Assembly: GCF_023278565.1 (NCBI RefSeq) | Contig: NC_064678.1 | Span: 1,798,001 to 1,862,000 of the forward strand | Source of the DNA: Colletotrichum lupini | Lineage: Eukaryota > Ascomycota > Sordariomycetes > Glomerellales > Glomerellaceae | Length of the DNA stretch: 64,000 nucleotides | Direction: 5' to 3' | Shown: piece after piece, positions 36,482 to 47,812 of the stretch | Numbering within the stretch: the first letter of the stretch is position 1 | How the letters are laid out: each line of letters begins with the position of its first letter | Notes under the pieces: generated by a model | Told to the model about the DNA's origin: nothing | Databases searched by the model: none | Seen by the model: only the letters and a program-made list of their open reading frames with translations | Made by a program: the position numbers and the translations under genes

Positions 36482-36556
36482 CTCGTGCCCGCCCCCACTT
36501 TTTTAGGCATTCGGGACTCATTACTTACTAAAGTGGGTACTTTTTAGCCAAACGGC
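36482..36556 (+). repeat. Left terminal inverted repeat of the pogo-like transposon
   Basis: Matches the reverse complement of 56932-57011 over its length. The differences are two C/T sites in the GACTCATYACYTACT segment, a longer T-run on the right, and a few RIP-like changes at the inner end. Confidence 0.9.
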
Positions 36557-36672
36557 CACGTTAGCTATACGGGCATAATTATCGTAATTTATCTCTATAT
36601 ATTACTACTTCTATTACTTTCTATTATAATACCTAAATTTAATACTACTAAAAAGGAGCGTATATAAGTAGC

Positions 36673-36894
36673 TATTATAAAAGGGAACTCGAGGTAAGTT
36701 AGAACGCTACTATATTAACTTAATTAACTAAAGACTTAACGTAAAAAAAAAATAAAAATAAAAAAATAGAAGCTAGCGAGCTAGTCCTTTAGGCCTAGCG
36801 GTCTAGCTTATTACGTAACTATTAAAAGCTTAGCCTCGTAGCCTAAAGCTAAGCTATAGGGCTTATAAAGGCTTTAATACTTATTATTATAATA
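36673..36894 (-). repeat. 3' LTR of the outer gypsy element
   Basis: 222 bp, a direct repeat of 54977-55196. It shares the AACTCGAGGTA, AACTTAATTAACTAAAGACTTAA and AGCCTCGTAGCCTAA blocks, with many RIP-type differences. It begins TATTATA and ends ATAATA on the plus strand, degraded forms of the TGTTACG...CGTAACA termini. Confidence 0.88.
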
Positions 36895-39800
36895 TTACCC
36901 CCCCCCCCTTTATATTAGAGGGCGCTATCCGTAGTACTAAAAAATAAACTTCTTAATTACCCTTTATTTTAGTAAATTTATAGCCGTAATTATTATTATT
37001 ATATTATTATTATCCCTTAGTAATAGCGAATTATTAGTTATAGCGGTTTTTATTTATATATTTAAGTTCTATAATAAACCCTTAGTAATTAAGTATTAAT
37101 AATAAAACGCTTATAGTACTATTAACGTATACTTAAAGCTCTTTACGTTATATTACGTTAGATTTATATTATATTTTTTTTAGTTTATTTAGTACTATAG
37201 CTTTTCCCTATATAAGTATAACTTAACTATTTTAAAAACCTCGTACTTTAGCTCGCTATTATTATTAATAATTAGTAATAGTAGCTCTTAGTTTTGCTTA
37301 AGTAATAAGTCGTTAGTAACCTTCCTTAGCTTATTTAAATAGAAAACTAGGTATACCCAGCTACTTATTAATAATTTTATAACTTATATACCCCCCTATT
37401 TAGCGTTAATAATAGGCTATAAGCCGGCTTATAATTATTATAATTTATTTATATTAGCGGACTTTTAATATAAAGTATTAATAAAGACCCGGTCTCTTAT
37501 TTTTAAGTTATTTAGGTATTAATAGCGGTTAATATACTTTTTATATCGTACTTAAGCAACCTTTATATTACCCCTAGTAATCTCTTAGGCCTCGTATATT
37601 CCCTAAGTTATATATTACGTATTAGTATAGTTTAGCTTTTTTTTTATAAAGCTAAATTAGCGGGTTTGCTTAGACTAGTTAAAAAAAAGCCGTAGTTAGT
37701 AACCGAATTTTATTTTATATAATAATAGCCCCGTAATCTTACTAAGCTAGGTAATATAAATAAAATTAACTACGAGTAGTATATTAGTTTAGTTATTTTA
37801 ATATTAATTAATTAGTAGTTTTAATTATTATAAAATATACTAATTTAGTACTTTCGTTTAGCTATCCGTTTATAAATAATTAGCTATTAATAATTATAGC
37901 CTAACTTTATAAATTTTATAAAGCTCCCCCTAAAAATTAAAAATAAATTAGGGGCCTCGGTTTAACGTAATAGTTTTTAATAAGCCGAAGATAAGTAATA
38001 CCCGCTTATAGAATATTTAGCTTATGTTTTTTATTATAATAGTTTTATAATAAAGAATAAATATTGCCCTTTTATTTAGGTAGTTTATTACTATTTATAT
38101 ATTATTAAATCCTTTTTAATTAGTAGGGATAGTTATAAAGTTAATAAAAATATATTATTATAAGTAGTTAGGTATTAATAGCGGTCTTAGCTTTTCTAAG
38201 GGTTTATTATATAGCTTTTATAATTAATAATAAGTATAATGGTTCTATATATATTAATAAGTATTTATTATTAAGCCCGGCTAGTAATATTATTATTTAA
38301 TTATTTTTATAACCTTATTATACCCTAAGTAAGCGAGGAGTTTTTATTTATAAACTTTATAAATAATTATAATACGGAGGTTCTCTTTTTTAGGTATTAC
38401 GAGCTTCTTATTTATTATTAATAATCCGTCGTTTGAAATAAATTAGCGCTCGTATCCTTCGGCTATTAGCGCTTATATTAATATAAAAAACGCTATAATA
38501 AGGTCCTTATTAAGCTTTAAAATCTTTTTTATTAATAAGTACCCCTAAAGCTCGTTTTTTAATAAAAGTAAGCTAATTATAAGCTATAATTAGCTAATAA
38601 TAGCGCTTCATAGTACTTATAGCTTTGCTATAATATTAAGAAATAGTAATCTTAATAATAAGAGGACTTATATCTTATTAACCTCTTTTAATACTTATTA
38701 AATACGAATATTTTTTATTTTTTATAAAAGGGTATTACCTAATACGTTCTCTTTCCCTAAGTAGTAATAAATTTAAAAATTAAAGTTTATTAACGTATTA
38801 ACTTAGTAGGCTTATTATAAGTTAAGTAAGCGCTTAGTTATAAAAAATAATAGTAATTAATAATTTATAATAACGTTAAACTTATATTTATAATTTATAA
38901 GCTTTGCGCACTATTTTTCTAAGTATAGTACTATTATTAATATTTTTTTATTATAAATAGCGTAGTTAAGTTTTATATTACTTATCGTTTTTAAATAAAA
39001 AGTTACTAAGTATCATAACTTATTATTTTTTTATTATTATAGTAGCGCCCCGGCATATACTAAGTTAGAGACGTTTATTTTTAATTACGTTAATAACTTT
39101 AGTTTAAAATAGTAAAAAATAGGCGCTAACGTTAATACTAACTTTATAGTTTTAAAGGCCGTTTCGTAATTAGTATTAAAATTAAAAAAAACTCCCTTAC
39201 TTATTAATTTTATAAAAGGCCTAGCTAAGCGGCCATAATCTTTTATAAACTTCTTATAAAAGTTATAAAACCTAAAGAAAGACTAAATACTTTTAAATAA
39301 TATAAGTAGTTTTTAGTCTCTAATTATAAAAACTTTTTTCTTATCTAGCTATATACTTTTTATTAAAATTATAAAGCCTAAGTACTTTATAAAAGTAATA
39401 CTAAATTCATACTTTTTAATATTTATTTATAAGCCTATTTTTTATAAGTAGTTTAGTATTTTAATAACGTACTCTTAGTATTAAAAAGGGTTATTAAAAA
39501 AGATTAGGATATTATTTATATACGCTATATAGAAGTTATTTAAATACTTTATTAATATCTTATTTATATATTATTAATATATAATAGGCCCGTTATAAAG
39601 CTTAAAAAGTATTACTTTATATTTATATACCCCGTAACGGGTTCTAAATATTATTAAGTCCTTAAAAGCTAGGTCGAGTTAGATATAATAAAAGGCCTAT
39701 TTAATATTTAGCTTAATAAATATCTTTATCCTATTTAGCTATGCAAGGGTTTTATTAATAAGTAGTAATAAGTAGTAGTCTTTTTTTATAACCTTATTAA

Positions 39801-42331
39801 GCTTATAAAAGTTAATATAAAAACGTAGGCTATTATTATATTTTTTTATAAATAGCGTTAGTAATACGAAAGGAGTATTACTTAGCTTAATAAATCCCTT
39901 TTATAAGTATTTTAATAAATAGGCCCTTATAGCCTCTAGCTCGGGTACTAATTACTTATATAAAGGGTAATAAGTTAGCTTCTCTTTATTATTATTTAAA
40001 AGCTTAATTTTATAGTTATACGGCTTATATAGCGCTAGTATATTACTAACTATTTTATTAAAAACGTTAGTTTAAGGTTATAAATATTTTAATAAGTTCG
40101 TTAATATAAAGTTATAAATAACTTAGTCGTCGTTATATAAGGGGTCTACCTCTTCTTTTTTATTTTTTATAATATAATTAAGCTTATAGAATAATATAGA
40201 GCCTATTTTAACGTCGTTCTACCTTAAGTTCTTTTTAAAAATAGGAGCGTTAATAAAAATAATATTTATTTATACTATTACTAAGTATAGTTTTTATTAC
40301 TTAGCCCTCTTTATAAGAGTAATATTAATATTATTAAGGGCGCGTTTTATTTTTTTTATATTCTTAGCCTCGTTTAATTACTATATTTAATAAGTTATCG
40401 TTTTTAATAAATATAATAATATCTTAATTAGTATACCCTTTACTTATTACTACTAGAGCTTTTAATTATAGTAGGTTATATTTATTTTAAATAGGTCCTA
40501 TTAGTAGTTAGCGTCGATTTAGTATTATATATTAATAACTTCCGGGGTATATAAGTCCTTAATATCCCTAATAATAATAAAGGGCGTCTTTTATAATAAT
40601 AAGTCCTTAAGCTATATTAAATATTAATAATAAATATTAAGGTTTACCCCGTAATATTCGAACTATTTCTACCCTAAAATTAAGTTATAGCGGCCCGTAT
40701 TAAGCTAAAAAAAGGGTATTTTTAAAAAGACCTATTAATTAATATATAAGTTAGTAATTTATACTACGCTAATATTATTTAATCGCTCTTTATTAAATTT
40801 AGTAATAGGGATTAAGTATTATAATTTATAAAATAGGGCCGTATAAAACTATTATAATAAAGGGGTTATATAGTTATTTATAAATCCGTACTTATTAACT
40901 CCTATATTAAATAAGGCTCTTAAGTAAATTTTATATTTATTAAATACTAATATAAGCTCTATTTTAAGGGGCTAGCCCCCTATAAAATCTTATAAGTTTA
41001 TTAAATTAATTATTAATTTTTTATCTTTTTTATACGTATCCCCTAGTTAGGAGTTTATTTTTACTAGGGGTTTTAGTTTTTTAAACCTAACTCTATTTTA
41101 ATAAGGCCCTCGGTAGCGTTAATAATAGCTATAGTAGTCTTCGGCTTTTTAAAATAGTTCTTAGAGATATATTTAGTATTATTATAAATAAAATAAGTAT
41201 TACTATTTTTAAGTTTTTAATATAGGGCTTTAGGGATCGTTTTATAAGTAGAGGTACGTCCTCGGTCTTATTTAGTACTTTTAATACTTCTATTATATTT
41301 ATTATTTTTATTATTTTTATTTAAAGTTTAGTAAGTTTAGTTAAAAGCCTTAACTAGGCGGTCTTTTATAAAAGGGGGCTATATTACGTTAGTTAGTTAA
41401 GTAACGTACTTAGTATATTTTTAAAAAATAGCCGTATTATTTAAGTACTTTAATACGGCCTAGTTACGAAGATATATAAGTAGCTTATTATAAAAACGGC
41501 GCTTTTACTAAGACTTTAAAAGCTTATTAATATATATAAACTTAGTAAATATAGAGCGCTTTTAGTAAATATCTTTAAATATAATCGTAAGTATATTTAG
41601 TTTATAACTAGCGTCGTTTATAATAATTAAGCTAGTATAAGCCGATTTAAGCTTATAAAATAACTACTTAGTTATAATAATCTCGTTAGAAATTAGTATT
41701 AAGTATATAAACTCCGTAATACTACTTCTAATTTTATTAATAATATACTCTAAGTAGTACCTATTTATATTATAATTAGTATTTTTTAAGCGTTTTATAA
41801 TATATTAAAGCTAGTAATTAAACTTAAGGTTAGTATTATTATTTATAAAAATAAGTACGTTAAGTATTTTTTAAGAGCTATAGGTAATAAAATAAGACGA
41901 GGCTAAAATAGTTTTATAATTATTTTACGTTTTGAAATATATTAATTATTATTTTAATATACTAAGGGTAGTAGTATTTTAAATAGAGCTAGCTTAGGAG
42001 CCGTTTTCTAATTATTTTAGTTTTTTAACTATAGCCGTATTATTAATATAGGCTCGGGTAAGGGCTTTTTTTATAATATAGAGCTTAGTAATAGTAATAT
42101 ACGTAAAGTTAAGGTTCTTATAAGTTATTATATATAAGTATTTAATATTATTACTTAATTAGCTAATAATAAAAGCTAGGACTTACTTTAATTAGTACTA
42201 AGTAATACGTATTTTTAGTTATTATTTAATTTATTTAAGTAAGGTCTTTTTATTATTTTTAAAATATAGCTCTTAAATAAGGTCGAGGTTAATATATTAC
42301 TTAGTATTTTTTTTTTTAAAAATATCGTTAT

Positions 42332-42544
42332 ATATCACGGCGCTAGGCACTGGGCCCCTTAGCGCCTAGGCCTTAGGTACCTAACGGACCCCCTATAAGT
42401 TATATAACTACTAAACCGCTAGGCCTAAAAGCCTAGCGCCCCAGATTCCGCCTACTAGTCTACTTTTTCCCTCTTTACGTTAAGTTACGTTTATTAGGTT
42501 AATATAGTAGCGTTCCGACCTACCTCGAGTTCCCTTTCGTAATA
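42332..42544 (+). repeat. 5' LTR of the inner gypsy element
   Basis: 213 bp, direct repeat of 54317-54528, including GGCCCCTTAGCGCCTAGGCC and GTAGCGTTCCGACCT. Its ends (TATCACGG, CGTAATA) are degraded relative to the 3' copy. Confidence 0.92.
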
Positions 42545-45218
42545 CTACTTAACGTCTATTATAATTCCTTTTCTAGAGATAGAATAATAATATCTTAACC
42601 TATCTAATTTATTATAGCAAATAGCTACTTTTATTAAAAAAAAGCGCGACGCTAAGTAATAGCTAACTAATTAACTACGTAAAGTAATCGATACTCCTTA
42701 AATATATACCCCCTTTACTAGACGCTATAGTCCGAAATAAGAGCCGAGGAGGGTAGATATCTTTTCGTATTAATAATTTCTAATAGGGTCGCCGCCTATA
42801 TAAATAGCACTAGAGCATTATAGGCGCCGACGAGAATACCGAACTCCGTATATTTAACCCTAAGGTCGACCTCTCTAACTAGCCCGTAAAGTAACTCTTA
42901 CTCTCTATTATATAAGCCGATCGACTCGAGTACTTCCGTTACGTTAATAACGAGCTCGCGTCCCCTATTTAGATTCGTAACGAGGGTCTTTTTAATAATA
43001 CTAAGTAGCACGACGCTAACTTTAAGTTTATTTAGGACCTATATAATTAGGATAAGGGCGTCGCCCTCTAGGCCTAGGTCGAGAGCTAGCTAAAAATACG
43101 TATTACTTAGTACTATTTTAAATAGGTACTTATCTCTATAATTAGCTAGCTAAGTAATAGTACTAAGCGGCTTTATAAAATAACTAAAGAAAATATTAAG
43201 GTTATACGCACTACTATTATAGAGCTTTAGAATATTAAGAAGTAGTTAAACCGCGCCCTTTGCGCTAATACTACGCTTAGTAAGCGTATCGAGTAGCTAA
43301 AAAACGGCTCTATAGCTAGTACTAATAATAGCGAGCATAAAGGCAATACTTACCGTATACTAAAATAGCGCCTTACTAAACTCGAAGTATAGGGCAGCCG
43401 TAAAAACATACCGGCCTCGGTATACTAGCCCTCTTATAGATCTAAAATACCTAACGTCCCTACTTTTATAAATAATAACGATAATAAGGGGCTAAAGTTC
43501 CCTTATTAGCTCTAGCGTATTATAAAGCGCCTCGAGAACGCGAACTTTAGTACTAACGGATATTACTTAAAGTATATTATTAATAAGGTCGGCGGTACTA
43601 CGGCAAAGTTTATTTACCCTATACTAGCTTCTAACGAGATTACTATAGTAAACTAGTTACTATATAAGCTTAAATCGGCCTATACTAGCCCTACCGCGGT
43701 AAACGACGCTAGTTAGAAGCTAAACGCCCTCTCTATTACCCTTAAGGACATTTATTAAAAGCGCTCTATTTTTATAGAGCTCGCCCGCGTTAATAAGCTC
43801 CCTAAGTCCTAATAAAAGCGCCGCTTTTATAATAAGCTCCCGATCTACCTCCAGAACTAGGCTATTTCGAAGTACCTAAATAAGGACGCAACTTTTTAAA
43901 AATATACTAAGTACGTTACCTAGCTCGCTAATATAATATAGCCCCCGTTAACTAGTAATAGGGCCCCTAAGAGCACTATACCTACCCGTACCGCCCTTAT
44001 TAAAAGAGGAGATAGAGGTAGTAGTATTACTAAGTAAAATACTTATAGCCGAACTATAGGCTGCGAGACTATTCCTAAGGCTCTATATTAAAAGCTTAAG
44101 GATAGTAGTACTTATTTCGTTTATAGCGAGCCTAGTTACGTCTCCTAGGACTATCCTAAGAAGCTAGATACTACTATAATAGCTATAGACGCTATTAGCG
44201 AGTAGTACGTCTCGGACTTAGAAAACTAAGCCCCTTAGTATAAGTAACCTCCTAGCTAGGGGATAAGTATAAAAATAAAAAATTAGTAATTTATTTAGTA
44301 AACTTATAAGATCTTATAGGGGGGTAACCTCTTAAGATTGAGCTTATAATAGTATTTAATAAATATAAAATTCGCTTAAAAGCCTTACTTAATACGGGAG
44401 CTAATAAGTATAGATTTATAAATAACTACGTAACTTTATTATTATAAGAATTCTGCGCAGCCCTATTTAGTAAATTACTATGCCCTATCCCTACTACCGG
44501 ATTTAATAGCGAGCAATTAGAAGACGCTAATATAATATAGACTACTAACTTATATATTAACCGCTAGGTCCTCTTAAAGACACCCCTATTCTAACTTAAT
44601 ATAAGGCGCTACGACCTAATCCTAGGGCGGAAGTAGTTCGAGTATTATAAAGTTAACCTAAATATGCGCCGTAGGTGCCTAATATAGCCCGAGGATCTAC
44701 CGCTATAAAATACCCCCTTTACTATCGTTAGGGATATAGAGGACTTATATACCCTTAAGGTTATTAACGTATAATACTAAATCGATACCGAGTAATAGTA
44801 AGAGATATTTAAAATAAATATAGCACGGTACGACGAATAACTATAAAAGAAGCGGGTACTACCTAAACTTATTAAGATACTTTATCGACTATAGGGCTCG
44901 CGAGACCGATATATATAGCGGTTTAATAATATTAAAAATGCTTAGAAAATAAATCGCGCGCTTACTAGTACGCTATTAACCCCTTTAAAAAAGACTAAAC
45001 CCGCGTAGACCTTTACTTAGTATAAGAGAGCTAATACTACCCTTAATATCGCCTTTATTAGCGCCCTAGTATTTAAAACTAACCTAAAGCGCGAGGACGT
45101 CGAGCTAGGCTCTATATTACTATACGAGCTAAACCGTATAATCGAGGATAAGTAAGTAGGATAGGAGGACCCCTTAAAAGGCGATAATTAAGAGACCCGA
45201 GACCTTATTATTATAAAG

Positions 45219-45732
45219 TCTAGCACGTATAGCTTTAACGAGGTAATGCGGGATATTCTTATATAGAATATGAAAAGTGAATATTCATATAGAAGCAAGA
45301 ATATATGAATATAGGGGAAATAAGCGTATATAAAAGAGGTTTTTGTAGTAAAGAGAGTAATATAGTTGAATTACTATATGAGAAGTTGCTTGCTTAACGA
45401 AAGGTCTAGGTAGGCAAATACACGCCTACATATAGGCATAGAAACCTCCTACTAGAATATTCCATTGCTTATTAATTATGATATAATTAATAAGCGTATA
45501 CGTAAGTGAATGCGTAATCGTAGTACGTAATTCCGCCTCGAGTAAATTCCAGATTATTCAGTTATCTTCCAGTACTTTCCATTGCTCACGTAAGCTTATA
45601 TAAGCAGTATTGCTTACATAATCAATACCTATAATAATCTACAGAAATCGTAGATTAATATGGTATATAGTTTGCTTACGTAATATTGATAATAAGGCGA
45701 ATAATAAGGTAAACAAAGTTACCTTCGTAACA
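45219..45732 (-). repeat. 3' LTR of the young copia element
   Basis: 514 bp, begins TCTAGCACGTATAG and ends TTCGTAACA on the plus strand. No difference from 50601-51114 was seen when read side by side by eye. Confidence 0.95.
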
Positions 45733-45746
45733 CTCCCTCTTTTGCC
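45733..45746 (-). other. Copia polypurine tract
   Basis: Read on the minus strand, AAAAGAGGGAG lies immediately before the 3' LTR, the place where plus-strand synthesis is primed in LTR elements. Confidence 0.8.
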
Positions 45747-45775
45747 TTATTAGCTATGTTGAAATAGCTAACCAA

Positions 45776-45859
45776 GTACCCTAGAGTAGATTTCTAGTAC
45801 CCTAGAATAGTTTTTTGGTACCCTAGAACAATCTTTTGGTACCCTAGAGTATTTTCCTT
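45776..45859. repeat. 21-bp tandem repeat, four copies, between copia pol and 3' LTR
   Basis: GTACCCTAGA recurs at 45776, 45797, 45818 and 45839, a strict 21-bp period. The second halves diverge (TAGATTTCTA, TAGTTTTTTG, CAATCTTTTG). It lies after the pol stop in the short 3' untranslated region. Confidence 0.85.
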
Positions 45860-45916
45860 AAAGTATTCATAAAAATATAAGGAAAATAAATACCTATATT
45901 AGGGGTATAATATAGG

Positions 45917-47812
45917 TTAAATAGGGTTATTAGGATCGTTTAAGCCTATTAGCTTAACGAATTCCTTATGTTTAACCCGAGGTAAGGGTTTTGTTAACCC
46001 ATCGGCAGGCATTATAGTAGAAGGGAGATATTCTACTTTAATATTCCCTTTTTCTACTTCCTGTCGAGTATAATAATAATATAGGGCAGTATGCTTAGTC
46101 CTTTGGTGATATTCAGGATTATAAGCAAGAGATAATGCCCCATTATTATCGGTTTTAATAGTAATAGGTTTAACTTGATAACCTATTTCCGATAATAAAT
46201 TCTGAAGCCAAATAGCTTCCCGAATAGCTTCCTGAAGTCCATTAAATTCAGCCTCTGTAGTAGAAAGTGCTATAGTAGACTGTTTTTTAGACTTCCAGCT
46301 AATCGGACCTCCATTTAGTGTAAATAAGTACCCAGAAGTTGATTTTCTAGTACTTTTACACCCGGCCCAGTTAGAATCAGTATAGCCTACTAATTCTACA
46401 GGCCCAATATTACCATTATAGGTAATATTATAGTGAATAGTGCCACTAAGGTATCTATAAATACCTTTTACTACCTTAAGTAGGTAAATAGTGGGCTTAT
46501 GGAGGTATTGGGAGACGAAAGAGACTGAAAAAGCTAAATCAGCCCTAGTCACAACCATAGCGTACATTAAAGATCCTACTAGGTGCTGGTAGGTCTTTAA
46601 TAGCTCTTTTGAAGGTAAATAGTCATCTTTTTCGTTCCCTAAATCACTATTTAATATACCCGGATTTATAGGTATATTAGTGATTTTAGCTTTGGAAAAA
46701 TCATTATTATTAAGAATTTCCTTAATATAATGACTTTGAGAGAGAGAAATAGTCTTATTAGACCGATTTCTAGTAATTTTGACGCCTAGGAAATTCGAGG
46801 CTTCGCCTAGGTCTTTAATATCGATATATTTCGATATTTTACCCTTAATTTCCTCTATATATTTAATATTTTTATTAAATATAAGGAAATCATCGACGTG
46901 GGTAACAATAAAAGCAGGATTTTTGAAATCCTGGTTGAAATAGGTAGCCTCATCGGATTTTAGAGGTAAAAAGCCTATTTTATTAAAAATAGACTTCAGC
47001 TTTAGTTGCCATTGTCTAGGGCTTTGTTTGAGCCCATATAAGGCTTTTAAAAGCTGTAATAACTGATTTTTTGATTTATCCCAATTTATAGTATTTAAAT
47101 TAGGGTATTTTTCAAAAAATTCAGTTAAAGGTATATTAGAAGGGTCTATATATACCTCTTCTAATAAATCCCCATTTAAAAAGGCACCAATAACGTCAAT
47201 TTGGTGTATATGCCAGTTTAAAGGGGCAGATAGGGCTATAAGTACCCTATAGGTAGTAGGATTACTTCCAGAAGCAAAAGTTTGGAAATAATCGACTCCA
47301 TACTGTTGTTCGAAGCCTCTAACTACTAATCGGGCCTTATATTTATCAATATTACCAGTATTAATATTGATTTTTCGTTTAAAGACCCATCTAGTAGATA
47401 GTGGATTTTTATTAGCTTTATAGACCTTATTTGGGTCTATAGCTAATAAAGTACCCTTTTTAATAATAACCTCTAGCTCAGAATATATAGCTTTTAACCA
47501 TTCTGATTTTTCTGAGCTATTTAGAGCCTGTTTTAGTGTATTAGGCTCTGGAGGTAGGGTAATACTCTGAGTAAAATCTTTATATTTAGATTTTTCTTCC
47601 TCAGATAATTTGGGAATTAATACCTCTATTTTAGAAGGTATTTCCTGAATATCTTCGATTTTATCAAAAATTTTAGAATATAAAGGAGGATTTACGCTTT
47701 CTACCCCCTCTATTCTATTATTTTGAATAAATCGAATATGCGAAGTCCGTAATAATCGAGATCGAAAAGGATTAGAAGGGCAATATATAATATATATTAT
47801 TACCTTCTTTTC
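45917..47812 (-). CDS. Copia ORF2: reverse transcriptase and RNase H
   Basis: An open frame of 631 codons plus stop, overlapping ORF1 by 41 nt in the +1 frame. It has no ATG until 46567, deep in RNase H, so it must be made as a fusion with ORF1. It reads RVLIALSAPLNWHIHQIDVIGAF and LLKALYGLKQSPRQW, then the catalytic THVDDFLIF box. RNase H follows (GYTDSNWAGCKSTRKSTSG, STTEAEF, KTDNNGALSLA) and ends in LPSTIMPADGLTKPL. Either one extra base near CCCTTCTAA (47772-47780) broke a single pol, or a +1 frameshift is used there. No internal stop was found when checked triplet by triplet. Confidence 0.88.
   Translation of the reverse strand, partial: EKKVIIYIIYCPSNPFRSRLLRTSHIRFIQNNRIEGVESVNPPLYSKIFDKIEDIQEIPSKIEVLIPKLSEEEKSKYKDFTQSITLPPEPNTLKQALNSSEKSEWLKAIYSELEVIIKKGTLLAIDPNKVYKANKNPLSTRWVFKRKININTGNIDKYKARLVVRGFEQQYGVDYFQTFASGSNPTTYRVLIALSAPLNWHIHQIDVIGAFLNGDLLEEVYIDPSNIPLTEFFEKYPNLNTINWDKSKNQLLQLLKALYGLKQSPRQWQLKLKSIFNKIGFLPLKSDEATYFNQDFKNPAFIVTHVDDFLIFNKNIKYIEEIKGKISKYIDIKDLGEASNFLGVKITRNRSNKTISLSQSHYIKEILNNNDFSKAKITNIPINPGILNSDLGNEKDDYLPSKELLKTYQHLVGSLMYAMVVTRADLAFSVSFVSQYLHKPTIYLLKVVKGIYRYLSGTIHYNITYNGNIGPVELVGYTDSNWAGCKSTRKSTSGYLFTLNGGPISWKSKKQSTIALSTTEAEFNGLQEAIREAIWLQNLLSEIGYQVKPITIKTDNNGALSLAYNPEYHQRTKHTALYYYYTRQEVEKGNIKVEYLPSTIMPADGLTKPLPRVKHKEFVKLIGLNDPNNPI

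Noticed and set aside
45776..45859. Short regular repeats considered as a CRISPR-like array
   Set aside because: The period is 21 bp with diverging spacers inside a eukaryotic retrotransposon. It is a small tandem repeat.
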